Source: Mayfieldus sp038317345 (GTDB lineage: Bacteria > Actinomycetota > Thermoleophilia > Solirubrobacterales > 70-9). Taken from it: DNA of 64,000 nt. Made by a program: the position numbers and the translations under genes. The notes under the pieces are model-generated. The model did no database searches, was not told the DNA's origin, and saw only the letters and a program-made list of their open reading frames with translations. The number at the start of each line of letters is the position of its first letter. The first letter of the stretch is position 1. Positions 34,660-43,144 of this stretch are shown in pieces. The stretch covers positions 1-64,000 of the forward strand of contig JBBQBH010000010.1 in NCBI GenBank assembly GCA_038317345.1, in the 5' to 3' direction.

Positions 34660-36174
34660 ATGGACGCCCGCTCCACAAGCGCTCAGATGATCGGAACGGT
34701 CCTCTCGGGCCGTTATCGGCTCGAGGCCAAGCTCGGCAGTGGCGGCATGTCGACCGTCTACCTGGCGCGCGACGCGACGCTCGACCGGCAGGTCGCGGTG
34801 AAGGTCATGCACCGCGAGATGTCCGAGCAGCCCGAGCAGCTGGAGCGCTTTCGCCGGGAGGCGCGCGCGGTCGCGAAGCTTTCCCACCCCAACGTCGTGG
34901 CGGTGATCGACGCCGGCGAGGACGGCGGCCATCCGTACATCGTCTTCGAGTACGTCGAGGGCGAGAACCTCAAGCAGCGGATCAAGCGGCTCGGGCCCCT
35001 GGACCCGCAGGAGGCGCTCGCCTACGCGATCGAGATCGCCCGCGGCCTCACCGTCGCCCACGCCCGCAAGATGGTGCACCGCGACATCAAGCCGCAGAAC
35101 GTGCTGATCGATGCCGAGGGGCGCGCCAAGGTGACCGACTTTGGGATCGCCCGCCAGCTCGAGCAGCACGGCGTCACCGATACCGGCCGGGTGCTGGGCA
35201 CGACCGACTACGTCTCGCCCGAGCAGGCGATGGGCCATGGCGTCGACCCGCGCTCCGACGTCTACTCGCTTGGGGTCGTTCTCTACGAGATGCTGACCGG
35301 CGACGTTCCGTTCAGCGCCGACACCCAGGTCGGGGTGGCGATGAAGCACGTGAACGAGGAGCTGCCGGACGTGCAGCGGCGCCGCCCCGAGATCTCGGCC
35401 GCGACGGCACTGACGATCGAGCGGGCAACGACCAAGGACATCTCGAAGCGCTACAAGGGCGTCGGGGAGATGATCGCCGACCTCGAGACCGCTCTCGAGG
35501 TCGAGGCGGCGCGGGCCGGATCGACCGAGGGCGAGGCGACCACGGTGCTCAAAGCGGTGCGGCCGCGACGGCGATGGCTGCGGGGGCGGGGCTGGCGCTC
35601 GCTCGCTGGGGTACTCGGGGTGCTCGCCCTCGCCGCAGGAGCGATCGCGGCGGTGATGCTGATCTCGAGCGGAAACGTCGGTGGCGGTGGCGGTGCCGTC
35701 GCGGGCAAGGAGATCTCCATCCATTCGGCGACCGACTTCGACCCCGAGGGCGACAACACAGAGGACGGCAGCCTGGTCCATTTGGCGGTCGACGGGGATC
35801 CGATCGGAACCGCCTGGACCACCGAGCACTACGACTCCGACAACTTCGCGGGAACCAAAATCGGGCTCGATCCCGGCGTCGGCATATACGTGAAGACGAA
35901 CTCCCCCGCGAAGCCGAAGAAGATGGAGGTGCGCTCTCAGACCCCCGGCTTCAACGCGGAGGTATTCGCCGCCTCGGGCGCGGCGCCGGCCGACATCGGC
36001 GGTTGGGGCAACCCGATCGGGACAATCAGCAACGCGGGCGAACGCCAGCTGATCGCTCTGAAGCCGAACGGAGCGGCGCAGTACTTCCTGCTCTGGTTCA
36101 CCCGGCTCGGGCCCGCCAAGGACGACCCGCTCCGCTTTCAGGCGCAGATCTCCGACATCAAGCTGATCGGCTAG
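34660..36174 (+). CDS. Ser/Thr protein kinase with discoidin-like extracellular domain
   Basis: 504 residues from ATG 34660. The kinase domain has GSGGMSTVYLARD, VAVKVMH, HRDIKPQNVL, DFGIAR and the activation segment ending GTTDYVSPEQ. A juxtamembrane region and one helix (LAGVLGVLALAAGAIAAVMLI) lead to an exported domain of about 150 residues. That domain reads ISIHSATDFDPEGDNTEDG, DPIGTAWTTEHY and GLDPGVGIYV, similar to the F5/8C-like domain at the C-terminus of actinobacterial MurJ/MviN proteins. No PASTA repeats are present. It probably senses a wall glycan or an exported ligand. It converges with ddl, 6 nt apart. Confidence 0.92.
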   Translation: MDARSTSAQMIGTVLSGRYRLEAKLGSGGMSTVYLARDATLDRQVAVKVMHREMSEQPEQLERFRREARAVAKLSHPNVVAVIDAGEDGGHPYIVFEYVEGENLKQRIKRLGPLDPQEALAYAIEIARGLTVAHARKMVHRDIKPQNVLIDAEGRAKVTDFGIARQLEQHGVTDTGRVLGTTDYVSPEQAMGHGVDPRSDVYSLGVVLYEMLTGDVPFSADTQVGVAMKHVNEELPDVQRRRPEISAATALTIERATTKDISKRYKGVGEMIADLETALEVEAARAGSTEGEATTVLKAVRPRRRWLRGRGWRSLAGVLGVLALAAGAIAAVMLISSGNVGGGGGAVAGKEISIHSATDFDPEGDNTEDGSLVHLAVDGDPIGTAWTTEHYDSDNFAGTKIGLDPGVGIYVKTNSPAKPKKMEVRSQTPGFNAEVFAASGAAPADIGGWGNPIGTISNAGERQLIALKPNGAAQYFLLWFTRLGPAKDDPLRFQAQISDIKLIG

Positions 36175-36180
36175 CGGCGG

Positions 36181-37149
36181 CTAGAACTCGAACGAGCGCA
36201 CCCGCTGGTGCCGCTCGACGGCGAGCCCAACGAGGCGGTCACAGAGGTCGGGGTAGCCGATGCCGCTGGCCTCGAGGAGCTTCGAGTAGACGCTGGTCTC
36301 GGTGAAGCCGGGGATCGTGTTGATCTCATTGACCAGCACCTCGCCCTCCTCGGTGATGAAGAAGTCGCAGCGTGCCATGCCGCTGCAGCCGGTCAGCGAG
36401 AAGACCTGCGCCGCCAGCTCGCGGACCCGCTCGAGGATCGGCTCCTCAATCGGCGCCGGCACGACCAGATCCATGCCGCCCTCCGAGTACTTGGCCTCGT
36501 AGTCGTACCAGTCGGCATGGGCGACGATCTCACCCGGCAGCGACGTCTGCGGCTCGTCGTTGCCGAGCACCGAGCACTCCACCTCCCTACCGCTCGCCGG
36601 CGCCTCGACGATCACCCGCGGGTCATGGCGGGCGGCAAGCTCGACCGCCTCGTCGAGCCCACGCTCCCGCGAACTCACCTTGCTGATCCCGACGCTCGAG
36701 CCGAGCCGCGAGGGCTTCACCCAGAGCGGCAGCCCAAACGAGGCGGCGCGCTCTCGCCAGCCCTCCTCGCCCGCCTCGACGAAATCGACCTGGGGAATGC
36801 GGAAGTAGGCGAGCAGGCGCTTGAAGCTGAGCTTGTCCATGCAAAGGGCCGAGGCGAGCACGTCGGCTCCCACGTAGGGCAGATCGAGGCACTCGAGCAG
36901 TCCCTGCACGGTGCCGTCCTCCCCGAACGGCCCGTGCAGGACCGGAAACGCTACCTCGCAGTCGAGCAGCCCCGTGCCGGGCGCCAGCCGCACCGCCTCG
37001 CCGTCGCAGGACCACCCCCCCTCGCGGTCGATCAGCACAGCGACCGCTTTGTGCCCCGCCTGCCCCAGGCCCTCGGCGACCGAGGCGCCGGAGCGCAGCG
37101 AGACCTCGTGCTCGCTGGAGCGGCCCCCGGAGAGGACGGCGACGCGCAT
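36181..37149 (-). CDS. ddl: D-alanine--D-alanine ligase
   Basis: ATP-grasp enzyme making the D-Ala-D-Ala dipeptide of peptidoglycan. 322 residues: SGGRSSEHEVSLRSGASVAEGL at the N-terminus, HGPFGEDGTVQGLLE, DKLSFKRLLAYFRIP, WVKPSRLGSSVGISKV, ARCDFFITEEGEVLVNEINTIPGFTETSVYSKLLEASG. The YSKL ending of the omega loop is close to the usual YPKL of D-Ala-D-Ala (not D-Ala-D-Lac) ligases. It starts 4 nt after the pknB stop, joining precursor synthesis to the division operon, which is not the usual actinobacterial arrangement. Confidence 0.96.
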   Translation of the reverse strand: MRVAVLSGGRSSEHEVSLRSGASVAEGLGQAGHKAVAVLIDREGGWSCDGEAVRLAPGTGLLDCEVAFPVLHGPFGEDGTVQGLLECLDLPYVGADVLASALCMDKLSFKRLLAYFRIPQVDFVEAGEEGWRERAASFGLPLWVKPSRLGSSVGISKVSSRERGLDEAVELAARHDPRVIVEAPASGREVECSVLGNDEPQTSLPGEIVAHADWYDYEAKYSEGGMDLVVPAPIEEPILERVRELAAQVFSLTGCSGMARCDFFITEEGEVLVNEINTIPGFTETSVYSKLLEASGIGYPDLCDRLVGLAVERHQRVRSFEF

Positions 37150-37153
37150 CCGC

Positions 37154-39064
37154 TTAGCCGGCCCGTGGAACGGGGGTGGTCGGCGTCGTCGTGGTCGTCG
37201 GTGGTGGGGTCGGCGTGGTGAAGTGCCCGACGAAGATCGTCACCGTGCTGCCCTTCGTCGCCGAGCCGCCCGGCGACGGGAACTGGTCCACCACCTTGCC
37301 GTCCTGGGTCGCGACGGTGACCTCCTGCGACTGGACCGAGGCGGCAAAGCCCTTCGAGCGAAGGGCCGAGACCGCGCTCGACTGCGTCTTGCCGATCACG
37401 TTGGGCACCGTCGCCTTCGCCTGGCCGCTGGAGACGACGATTGTCACGGTCGAGCCCTGGTCGACCCGCTGGCCGGCGTCGGGCGCCTGCTGGAGCACCT
37501 GCCCCGCGGGCGCGTTGTCCTGACGCTTGACCACCGACGGGACCAGACCGGCGCCGCGGATCTCGGACTCGGCGACCGCCTGCGTCTCGGCGACCACGAG
37601 CGGCACATCGACCTTCTTCGGGCCGCGCGAGACGTTGATCGTCACCTCCGAGCCCTGTCGGGCCAGGGATCCTCCGGTGGGGTCGCTGCTGATCACGGTG
37701 CCCGCGGGGACGCTGTCCGACGCCGCCTTGACCACCGCGACCTTGAAGTGCGCGGCCGCCAGCTTGCTCTCCGCGGCGGTCTGGTCGAGGCCGGTCACCG
37801 AGGGGACCTTCGCCTGCCCGGGGCCGGCGTTGACGGTCAGGGTCACGGTCGGCTTGGTGCAAGAGAGCTTCAGAAGGTCGCAGCTCTGGCTTGCCTGCCC
37901 CGCCGGCGGGTCCTGCTCGAGGACGATGTCCTTGGCAGCGAGGCGATGAACGGTGTCTGTCTGAACATCGAACCCCTTCACCTGCAGCACCGTCTTGGCG
38001 TCGGAGAGGTTCTGCCCGATCACGTCGGGGACGTCGGCCTTCGGGGCACTGCGCTGGCTGAGGACCAGGCCGACGACCAAGCCGAGCAGGATCGCCCCCA
38101 CGACCCATTGCCAGCGGCGTCGCTTCTCCTCGTCCTCGGCCCCCGGTGGTGTCGGGCCGCCATCCGCAGCCGCCGCCTCGGCTGGCGCCTGCGCCGGTGG
38201 CAGCGGCGCGAAGGTCGCGGTGGATCCCGGAGGCGCCGAAGCCGGATCGCGCTCCGCCGCGTCGAGGGCGGCGGCGAACGCCTCGGCGTCGGCGAACCGC
38301 TGCGCCGGGCCCTTGGCGAGCGCCCGCATCACGACCGCATCGAGGGCCGGAGAGACCTGCGGGTTGATTGCGCTGGGCCGCTGGGGCGCCTGCGAGACCT
38401 GTTTGAGGGCCACGGCGACCGTGCTGTCGCCCTCGAAGGGGACCTGGCCGGTCAGCGCCTCGTAGAGGATCACGCCGATCGAGTAGAGGTCGGACGACGG
38501 CGTCACCTCCAGCCCCTGGGCCTGCTCGGGAGACAGATAGTGCGCGGTCCCCATCACCGAGCCGGTTTGGGTGATCTCCGAGACGCCGGCGCGGGCGATG
38601 CCGAAGTCGGTGACCGTCGCGTGGCCCTCCGAATCGACGATCACGTTCTGGGGCTTGAGGTCACGGTGCACGATGCCGTGACGGTGCGCGAAGCGAGCCG
38701 CCTCGAGGATCTGGCGCACGAGCGCGACTGCGGCCGTCGGGGTGAGGCCGGCGTCGATCAGCTCCTTCAGCGTGCGCCCATCGAGGTACTCCATCGCGAT
38801 GTAGTAAGTGCCGTTGACGGCGCCGCGATCGAACACGCCGACCACGTTGGGGTGCTGAAGGCCGGCCGCCGCCTCCGCCTCACGGCGGAAGCGCTCCACA
38901 AACTCCTGGTCCTGGGCGAAGCGGTGGTGCAGGACCTTGAGCGCAACCTTGCGCTGCAGATGGGTGTCCTCGGCGACCCAGACATCGGCCATGCCACCGG
39001 AGCCGATCCGCCCGATCACCCGGTAACGGTTGTCGACCAGTTGGTTCTCGGCGACCTCAGGCAC
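37154..39064 (-). CDS. pknB: PASTA-domain Ser/Thr protein kinase PknB
   Basis: 636 residues. Kinase domain: GSGGMADVWVAED with Lys43, HRDLKPQN with Asp135, DFGIAR with Asp153, and an activation segment (SEITQTGSVMGTAHYLSPEQ) with threonines 165 and 167 as likely autophosphorylation sites. A Pro/Ala linker leads to one helix at about 318-335, then four PASTA repeats (starting near VPDVIGQ, VPSVTGL, VPLVVAE and VPNVIGK) and a Thr/Pro tail. PASTA repeats bind muropeptides and lipid II, so the kinase links wall status to division. It overlaps no neighbour but is only 2 nt from pbpA. Confidence 0.97.
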   Translation of the reverse strand: MPEVAENQLVDNRYRVIGRIGSGGMADVWVAEDTHLQRKVALKVLHHRFAQDQEFVERFRREAEAAAGLQHPNVVGVFDRGAVNGTYYIAMEYLDGRTLKELIDAGLTPTAAVALVRQILEAARFAHRHGIVHRDLKPQNVIVDSEGHATVTDFGIARAGVSEITQTGSVMGTAHYLSPEQAQGLEVTPSSDLYSIGVILYEALTGQVPFEGDSTVAVALKQVSQAPQRPSAINPQVSPALDAVVMRALAKGPAQRFADAEAFAAALDAAERDPASAPPGSTATFAPLPPAQAPAEAAAADGGPTPPGAEDEEKRRRWQWVVGAILLGLVVGLVLSQRSAPKADVPDVIGQNLSDAKTVLQVKGFDVQTDTVHRLAAKDIVLEQDPPAGQASQSCDLLKLSCTKPTVTLTVNAGPGQAKVPSVTGLDQTAAESKLAAAHFKVAVVKAASDSVPAGTVISSDPTGGSLARQGSEVTINVSRGPKKVDVPLVVAETQAVAESEIRGAGLVPSVVKRQDNAPAGQVLQQAPDAGQRVDQGSTVTIVVSSGQAKATVPNVIGKTQSSAVSALRSKGFAASVQSQEVTVATQDGKVVDQFPSPGGSATKGSTVTIFVGHFTTPTPPPTTTTTPTTPVPRAG

Positions 39065-39066
39065 GC

Positions 39067-40548
39067 CTACTGTCCTTCACTGAGGATCGTCTCCATCACC
39101 GCGCGGGTGATCGGGCCGGCGACCTGGGCGCCGAAGCTCGAGGTGCACTCGATCGTCGCCGCTACCGCGATCTTCGGGTTGTCGGCCGGGGCGAAGCCGA
39201 TGAACCAGGCCTGGTTCGGAAGCGAGCACCCCGCTCGCCCGCTGCCCAGCTCGGCGGTTCCAGTCTTCCCGGCGACGCGCAGCGAGGAGGGAAAAACACC
39301 GGCCGCGGTGCCGTCATTGACCACGTTCTGCATCATGTCGTTGAGCTCGGTCGCGGTCTGGGGCTTCATCACCTGCGACTGCACGGTCGGGTTCATGCGC
39401 TTAACGGTGCGGCCGTCTGGGTCGACGACGCGGTCCCAGAGCTGCGGCCTCATCAGCTCGCCGCCGTTGGCAACCGTCGACGCAACCTCCGCCATCTGCA
39501 GCGGCGTGACCGAGAGGCGCTCCTGCCCGATTGCGACGCGGCCGATGTCGATCGCGTCGCCCGGGCCGAGCAGGTGGCCGTTCTCCTTCACGCCGCTGGT
39601 CGCCAGCTCGTCGCTGGGCAGGTCGATCTGGGGCGGAGAGTTGAAGCCGAAGCGGTCCATGTACTGGTACATCGTCGAGGTGCCGACCTTCTCCCCCACC
39701 TGCGCGAAAACGGTGTTGACCGAGTTGGTGAGCGCGTCGGTGAGCGAGATCGAGCCGAACTGCTCGCCGCCCGCGTTGGAGAGCGGAACGCCCTCGATCG
39801 GGATCGGCGAGCGGCCGTTGATCACCGAGTCGGGGGTGAACTTGCCGGTGTCGAGCGCCGCCGTAGCGGTCACGACCTTGAAGGTCGAGCCGGGGGCGTA
39901 GCCGCTCTGGGTAGCTCGGTCGAACAGCGGCGAACCGGCTTCCTTGTTGAGCTGGGCGAAGTGATTGGGGACCTGGTTGGGGTCGTAGGGCGGTTGGCTG
40001 ACCAGGGCGCGGACCTTTCCGGTCTGCGGCTCGATCGCCACCACCGCACCCGTCCGCCCCGCGAGCTGCTCCAGTGCGACCCGCTGCGCGGCGGGATCGA
40101 TCGAGGAGACGATGTTGTCGCCCTGCTGGCGTTGGCCCTGGAGCTGGTCGAGGATCGAGGTGAACTCGGACTTGTTGCCGACCAGCTCGTCGTTGTGGTA
40201 GCGCTCGAACCCGGCCTGGCCGAGGTCGAGGAAGCTGTAGCCGATCGGATGCCCGAACAGGCTGCCTTCGGGGTAGTGACGCACATAGAAACGGCTGGAC
40301 CCCCTGCCTTCCCTGGTCGAGCGAGCAATCACCGAGCCGTCGTCGGCGAAGATCGTTCCGCGGTGGACCTGCAGCTCCTCGAGCAGCGGGCGCCGGTTGG
40401 CGCGCTTGTCCTTCAGCGCTTGGGCGTCGAACACGGCCCAGTAGGAGGTGAAGCCGATCAGCACCGCGAACATCAGCACGATCAGCCCGTACAGCTTTGC
40501 GACCTGGGCGTTCACAGCACACCCACTGGTTCGCGCTCGGCCCCGCAC
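39067..40548 (-). CDS. pbpA: Class B penicillin-binding protein (PbpA-like transpeptidase)
   Basis: 493 residues from GTG 40548. A single membrane anchor (YGLIVLMFAVLIGFTSYW) precedes a dimerisation domain and the transpeptidase domain. All catalytic motifs are present: STFK (APGSTFKVV), SVN (LTNSVNTVFA) and KTG (VAGKTGTAE). It cross-links peptidoglycan in concert with the FtsW/RodA polymerase gene upstream. GTG 40548 has AAAGGAG 4 nt before it, but this start lies inside a 54-nt repeat. A GTG at 40515 would drop 11 residues and has no ribosome site. Mycobacterial PbpA is the closest role model. Confidence 0.95.
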   Translation of the reverse strand: MRGRARTSGCAVNAQVAKLYGLIVLMFAVLIGFTSYWAVFDAQALKDKRANRRPLLEELQVHRGTIFADDGSVIARSTREGRGSSRFYVRHYPEGSLFGHPIGYSFLDLGQAGFERYHNDELVGNKSEFTSILDQLQGQRQQGDNIVSSIDPAAQRVALEQLAGRTGAVVAIEPQTGKVRALVSQPPYDPNQVPNHFAQLNKEAGSPLFDRATQSGYAPGSTFKVVTATAALDTGKFTPDSVINGRSPIPIEGVPLSNAGGEQFGSISLTDALTNSVNTVFAQVGEKVGTSTMYQYMDRFGFNSPPQIDLPSDELATSGVKENGHLLGPGDAIDIGRVAIGQERLSVTPLQMAEVASTVANGGELMRPQLWDRVVDPDGRTVKRMNPTVQSQVMKPQTATELNDMMQNVVNDGTAAGVFPSSLRVAGKTGTAELGSGRAGCSLPNQAWFIGFAPADNPKIAVAATIECTSSFGAQVAGPITRAVMETILSEGQ

Positions 40549-40577
40549 AATGCTCCTTTGCTGAGCCTCGCGCTCAC
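40524..40577 (-). repeat. 54-nt junction repeat, copy 1
   Basis: On the minus strand this spans from the ftsW stop codon (GTGAGCGCGAGGCTC) to a few codons inside pbpA (GGGCCGAGCGCGAAC, then AGTG). Copy 2 is at 41911-41964. The two copies are gap-free, with both 15-nt flanks identical. The centre can fold as GCTC-loop-GAGC, trapping the AAAGGAG ribosome site. The octamer GAGCGCGA occurs twice in each copy. Confidence 0.75.
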
Positions 40578-41905
40578 GACGGTAGGGACTCGCCGTCGGG
40601 AGCGCCGATGAGCTGGCGGCGGGCGCGGTCGGAGATCAGCAGCAGCAGGGCCAGCAGCACGAAGTTGGCGACGATCGAGCTGCCGCCGTAGCTGACGAAC
40701 GGCAGGGTGACCCCGGTCAGCGGTATCACCCTCGTCACCCCGCCGATGATCACGAATGCCTGGATCGCGAACACGGCGGTCAACCCGGTGGCAAGCAGCT
40801 TCGAGAAGCCGTCGCTGGCGATGATCGCGGTCTTGAAGCCGCGGGCGGCGATCAGCAGATAGATCAGGCAGACCGCCGAGGCGCCGAACAGACCCAGCTC
40901 GTCGACGATCAGGGCGTAGATCGTGTCTGTCTGGGCGGCTGGCAGAAGCGCAACCGGTGGATGGCTGCCGGGAATGAACAGCAGCGATTGCCCGAACCCC
41001 TGTCCGAACAGGCCGCCGTCAGCCTGGGCGAAGATCGACTGCAACACCTGGTAGCCGGACTGCTGGGGATGCTGGTAAGGGTCGAGCCAGACGTCGACGC
41101 GCTCGTGCACGTGAGGCACGGTGTTGGCGAAGAACCAGGCGCCGACCAGGAACAGCGCCATCCCGATCACCACGAACGAGAAGCGCCCGGTGGCGACGTA
41201 GAGCAGCGCCAGAATCGCCGCGAAGAACATCAGCGAGCTGCCGAGGTCGCGGATGTAGACGAGCATGAACATCGAGGCGCCCCAGATCACCAGCAACGGC
41301 CCGAGGTGCTTGAGCGGTGGCAACGTGATCCCCGCGATGCGGCGCGCTCCCACGATCAGCACCTCGCGATGCTCGCGCAGGTAACTGGCCAGGAAGATGA
41401 CGATGCAGATCTTCGAGAACTCTGCAGGCTGGAACGAGACCGAGCCGATCTTCACCCCAAGATAGGCGCCGTTGACCTGCTGTCCGATGCCGGGCAGCCG
41501 GGGCGCGAGCAGCAGCGCGATTCCGAGGGTGGCGATCAGGTAGCGGTAGCGCTCCAGCAGCTCGTAGTCGCGCAGGAAGTGGATTGTGAGGGCGAAGAGG
41601 AGGAGGCCGAGGACGAACCAGTTGGCCTGGTCGCGGGCCAGGGTCTCGTCGATTCGGTAGATGACGATCAGCCCGAAGGCGGCGAGCAGCGCCATCAGCG
41701 GGAATAGGTAGGGATCCGCATAGGGCAGCCGAGCCCGCAGATAGAGGTGGCCGGCGACGCAGATGGCCAGGAAGTAGCCGCCGTAGAGGATGCTGAGGTT
41801 GCCGAAGCGGGTCCCGCCCTGGATGAACACGGCCGTGAATCCGGCGGTGAGCAGCAACGCCACCGGCACCAGCGCGATCAGCTCGCGGTTGCGGGCGCTT
41901 CTCAT
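40574..41905 (-). CDS. FtsW/RodA/SpoVE-family peptidoglycan glycosyltransferase
   Basis: 443-residue SEDS protein with about ten helices that polymerises lipid II. Diagnostic parts: the fourth-loop region (FQPAEFSKICIVIFLASYL), the NTVPHVHERVDVWLDPYQHPQQSGYQVLQS extracellular loop in pieces, and the late motif RVIPLTGVTLPFVSYGGSSIVANF that holds conserved residues of the family. ATG 41905 begins MRSARNREL; a TTG at 41938 adds 11 residues encoded by the 54-nt repeat. The neighbouring PBP is its transpeptidase partner. RodA rather than FtsW is suggested by synteny with mycobacteria, but this is not decisive. Confidence 0.94.
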   Translation of the reverse strand: MRSARNRELIALVPVALLLTAGFTAVFIQGGTRFGNLSILYGGYFLAICVAGHLYLRARLPYADPYLFPLMALLAAFGLIVIYRIDETLARDQANWFVLGLLLFALTIHFLRDYELLERYRYLIATLGIALLLAPRLPGIGQQVNGAYLGVKIGSVSFQPAEFSKICIVIFLASYLREHREVLIVGARRIAGITLPPLKHLGPLLVIWGASMFMLVYIRDLGSSLMFFAAILALLYVATGRFSFVVIGMALFLVGAWFFANTVPHVHERVDVWLDPYQHPQQSGYQVLQSIFAQADGGLFGQGFGQSLLFIPGSHPPVALLPAAQTDTIYALIVDELGLFGASAVCLIYLLIAARGFKTAIIASDGFSKLLATGLTAVFAIQAFVIIGGVTRVIPLTGVTLPFVSYGGSSIVANFVLLALLLLISDRARRQLIGAPDGESLPS

Positions 41906-41910
41906 ATCAA

Positions 41911-41964
41911 CACTTGTTCGCGCTCGGCCCGTGGCCAAGCTCTTTTCAAGAGCCTCGCGCTCAC
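41911..41964 (-). repeat. 54-nt junction repeat, copy 2
   Basis: Second copy of the element at 40524-40577. It begins at the pstP stop codon and ends just before the ftsW/rodA ATG. The central hairpin is stronger here (GCTCTT-gaa-AAGAGC) and again contains the purine-rich ribosome-site-like AAAAGAG. Its two 15-nt flanks are identical to those of copy 1. Confidence 0.75.
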
Positions 41965-43133
41965 GGGGATGGCAACGCTCCCTCGCTGCGCTCGAGATCC
42001 TCGATCAGCGAGACGGCGTCGCTGCGCGAACGCAGCTCGTGGCCGGTCACCGAGCCCCGCCGGTCCTTGGGCACCGAGCTGGTCTGGATCGGGCTCGCGT
42101 AGCGCTCCTCGTAGAGGCTGATGCCGAACGGCAGGTCGTAGGGCAGGCCGCGGTAGAGCGCCACACGCCCGGCGTCGTCGGTGCCCAGGAACCAGATCTG
42201 GCGGTTGCCGTACCAGGCCCCGAACCCGACCGCGCCCAGCACCAGCAGCACCGCGAGCACCTTGGCGGCCCGTTTCAGCGCCCGCCTCCCTCGCGGCACC
42301 TCGGCCCGCGCTCGAGCCTCGGCGGCCGCGACCCGGCGCACCTCGTCGCCACGCAGCCCCTCCGCCTCGGCCGCGGGCCCGACCAGAGTCGGGTGCTCGG
42401 GCCCGGGGGCCGGCGCGCCGACCTCCTCGAGCTTGAAGGCGACCGCGGTGATGTTGTCGCGCCCCCCGGCCCGGTTGGCCTCCGCGACGAGGGCACGCAC
42501 GGCCGCATCGAGGCTGGTCGAGGAGAGAAGGATCTTGGTGATCTGCTCTTCCCCGATCATCGTTGTGAGGCCGTCGGAGCAGACCAGGTAGACGTCCCCG
42601 GGGCGTGCCGGGACCGTGCGGAGGTCGGGCTCGACCTCTTCGTCGGGGCCGAGCGCCCGGGTGATGATTGAGCGCTGCGGGTGCTCCTCGGCCTGCTGGT
42701 CGGTGAGCTGTCCCTTGCGGCGCAGCTCCTCGACCAGCGAATGGTCCTGGGTCAGCCGCTCCAGCTTCCCGTCGCGCAGCAGATAGGCGCGGCTGTCGCC
42801 GACATGTCCGATCGCCACCTCGTCGCGCTCGGGAGCGACGATCACCGCGGTGAGCGTCGTTCCCATGCCGGCGTGGCTCTCGTCGCTGGCGGCGTGCTCG
42901 TGAATCTCGCGGTTGGCCGACTTGAAGACCTCCCGCAGGGCGTCCTCGGGACCGGCGGGGAGCTCGCGGTCGAACGCCTCCGCGGCGATCCGCGAAGCAA
43001 CCTCGCCGGCCTGGGCGCCCCCCATGCCGTCGGCGACCACGAACACCGGCGCCCTCACGTAGTAGGAGTCCTCGTTGGCCCGGCGCTGGCGGCCGGTGTC
43101 GGTGCGGTATGCCTGGTCGGCGATCCTCAGCAT
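41961..43133 (-). CDS. pstP: PP2C-family Ser/Thr protein phosphatase
   Basis: 390 residues. Catalytic domain: RRANEDSYYV, FVVADGMGGAQAGEVAS with metal-binding Asp, GMGTTLTAVI, IGHVGDSRAYLLRDG, LVCSDGLTTMI and RDNITAVAF. A cytosolic linker leads to one helix (VLAVLLVLGAVGFGAWYG) and a short exported tail. It reverses the phosphorylation made by PknB and the other kinases and dephosphorylates the FHA proteins encoded just upstream. It follows fhaB by 11 nt. Confidence 0.96.
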   Translation of the reverse strand: MLRIADQAYRTDTGRQRRANEDSYYVRAPVFVVADGMGGAQAGEVASRIAAEAFDRELPAGPEDALREVFKSANREIHEHAASDESHAGMGTTLTAVIVAPERDEVAIGHVGDSRAYLLRDGKLERLTQDHSLVEELRRKGQLTDQQAEEHPQRSIITRALGPDEEVEPDLRTVPARPGDVYLVCSDGLTTMIGEEQITKILLSSTSLDAAVRALVAEANRAGGRDNITAVAFKLEEVGAPAPGPEHPTLVGPAAEAEGLRGDEVRRVAAAEARARAEVPRGRRALKRAAKVLAVLLVLGAVGFGAWYGNRQIWFLGTDDAGRVALYRGLPYDLPFGISLYEERYASPIQTSSVPKDRRGSVTGHELRSRSDAVSLIEDLERSEGALPSP

Positions 43134-43144
43134 CGGTTCAGCCC

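Noticed and set aside
36911..39901. 996-codon plus-strand open frame opposite pknB/pbpA
   Set aside because: Antisense to kinase and PBP genes with all catalytic motifs; no independent signals.
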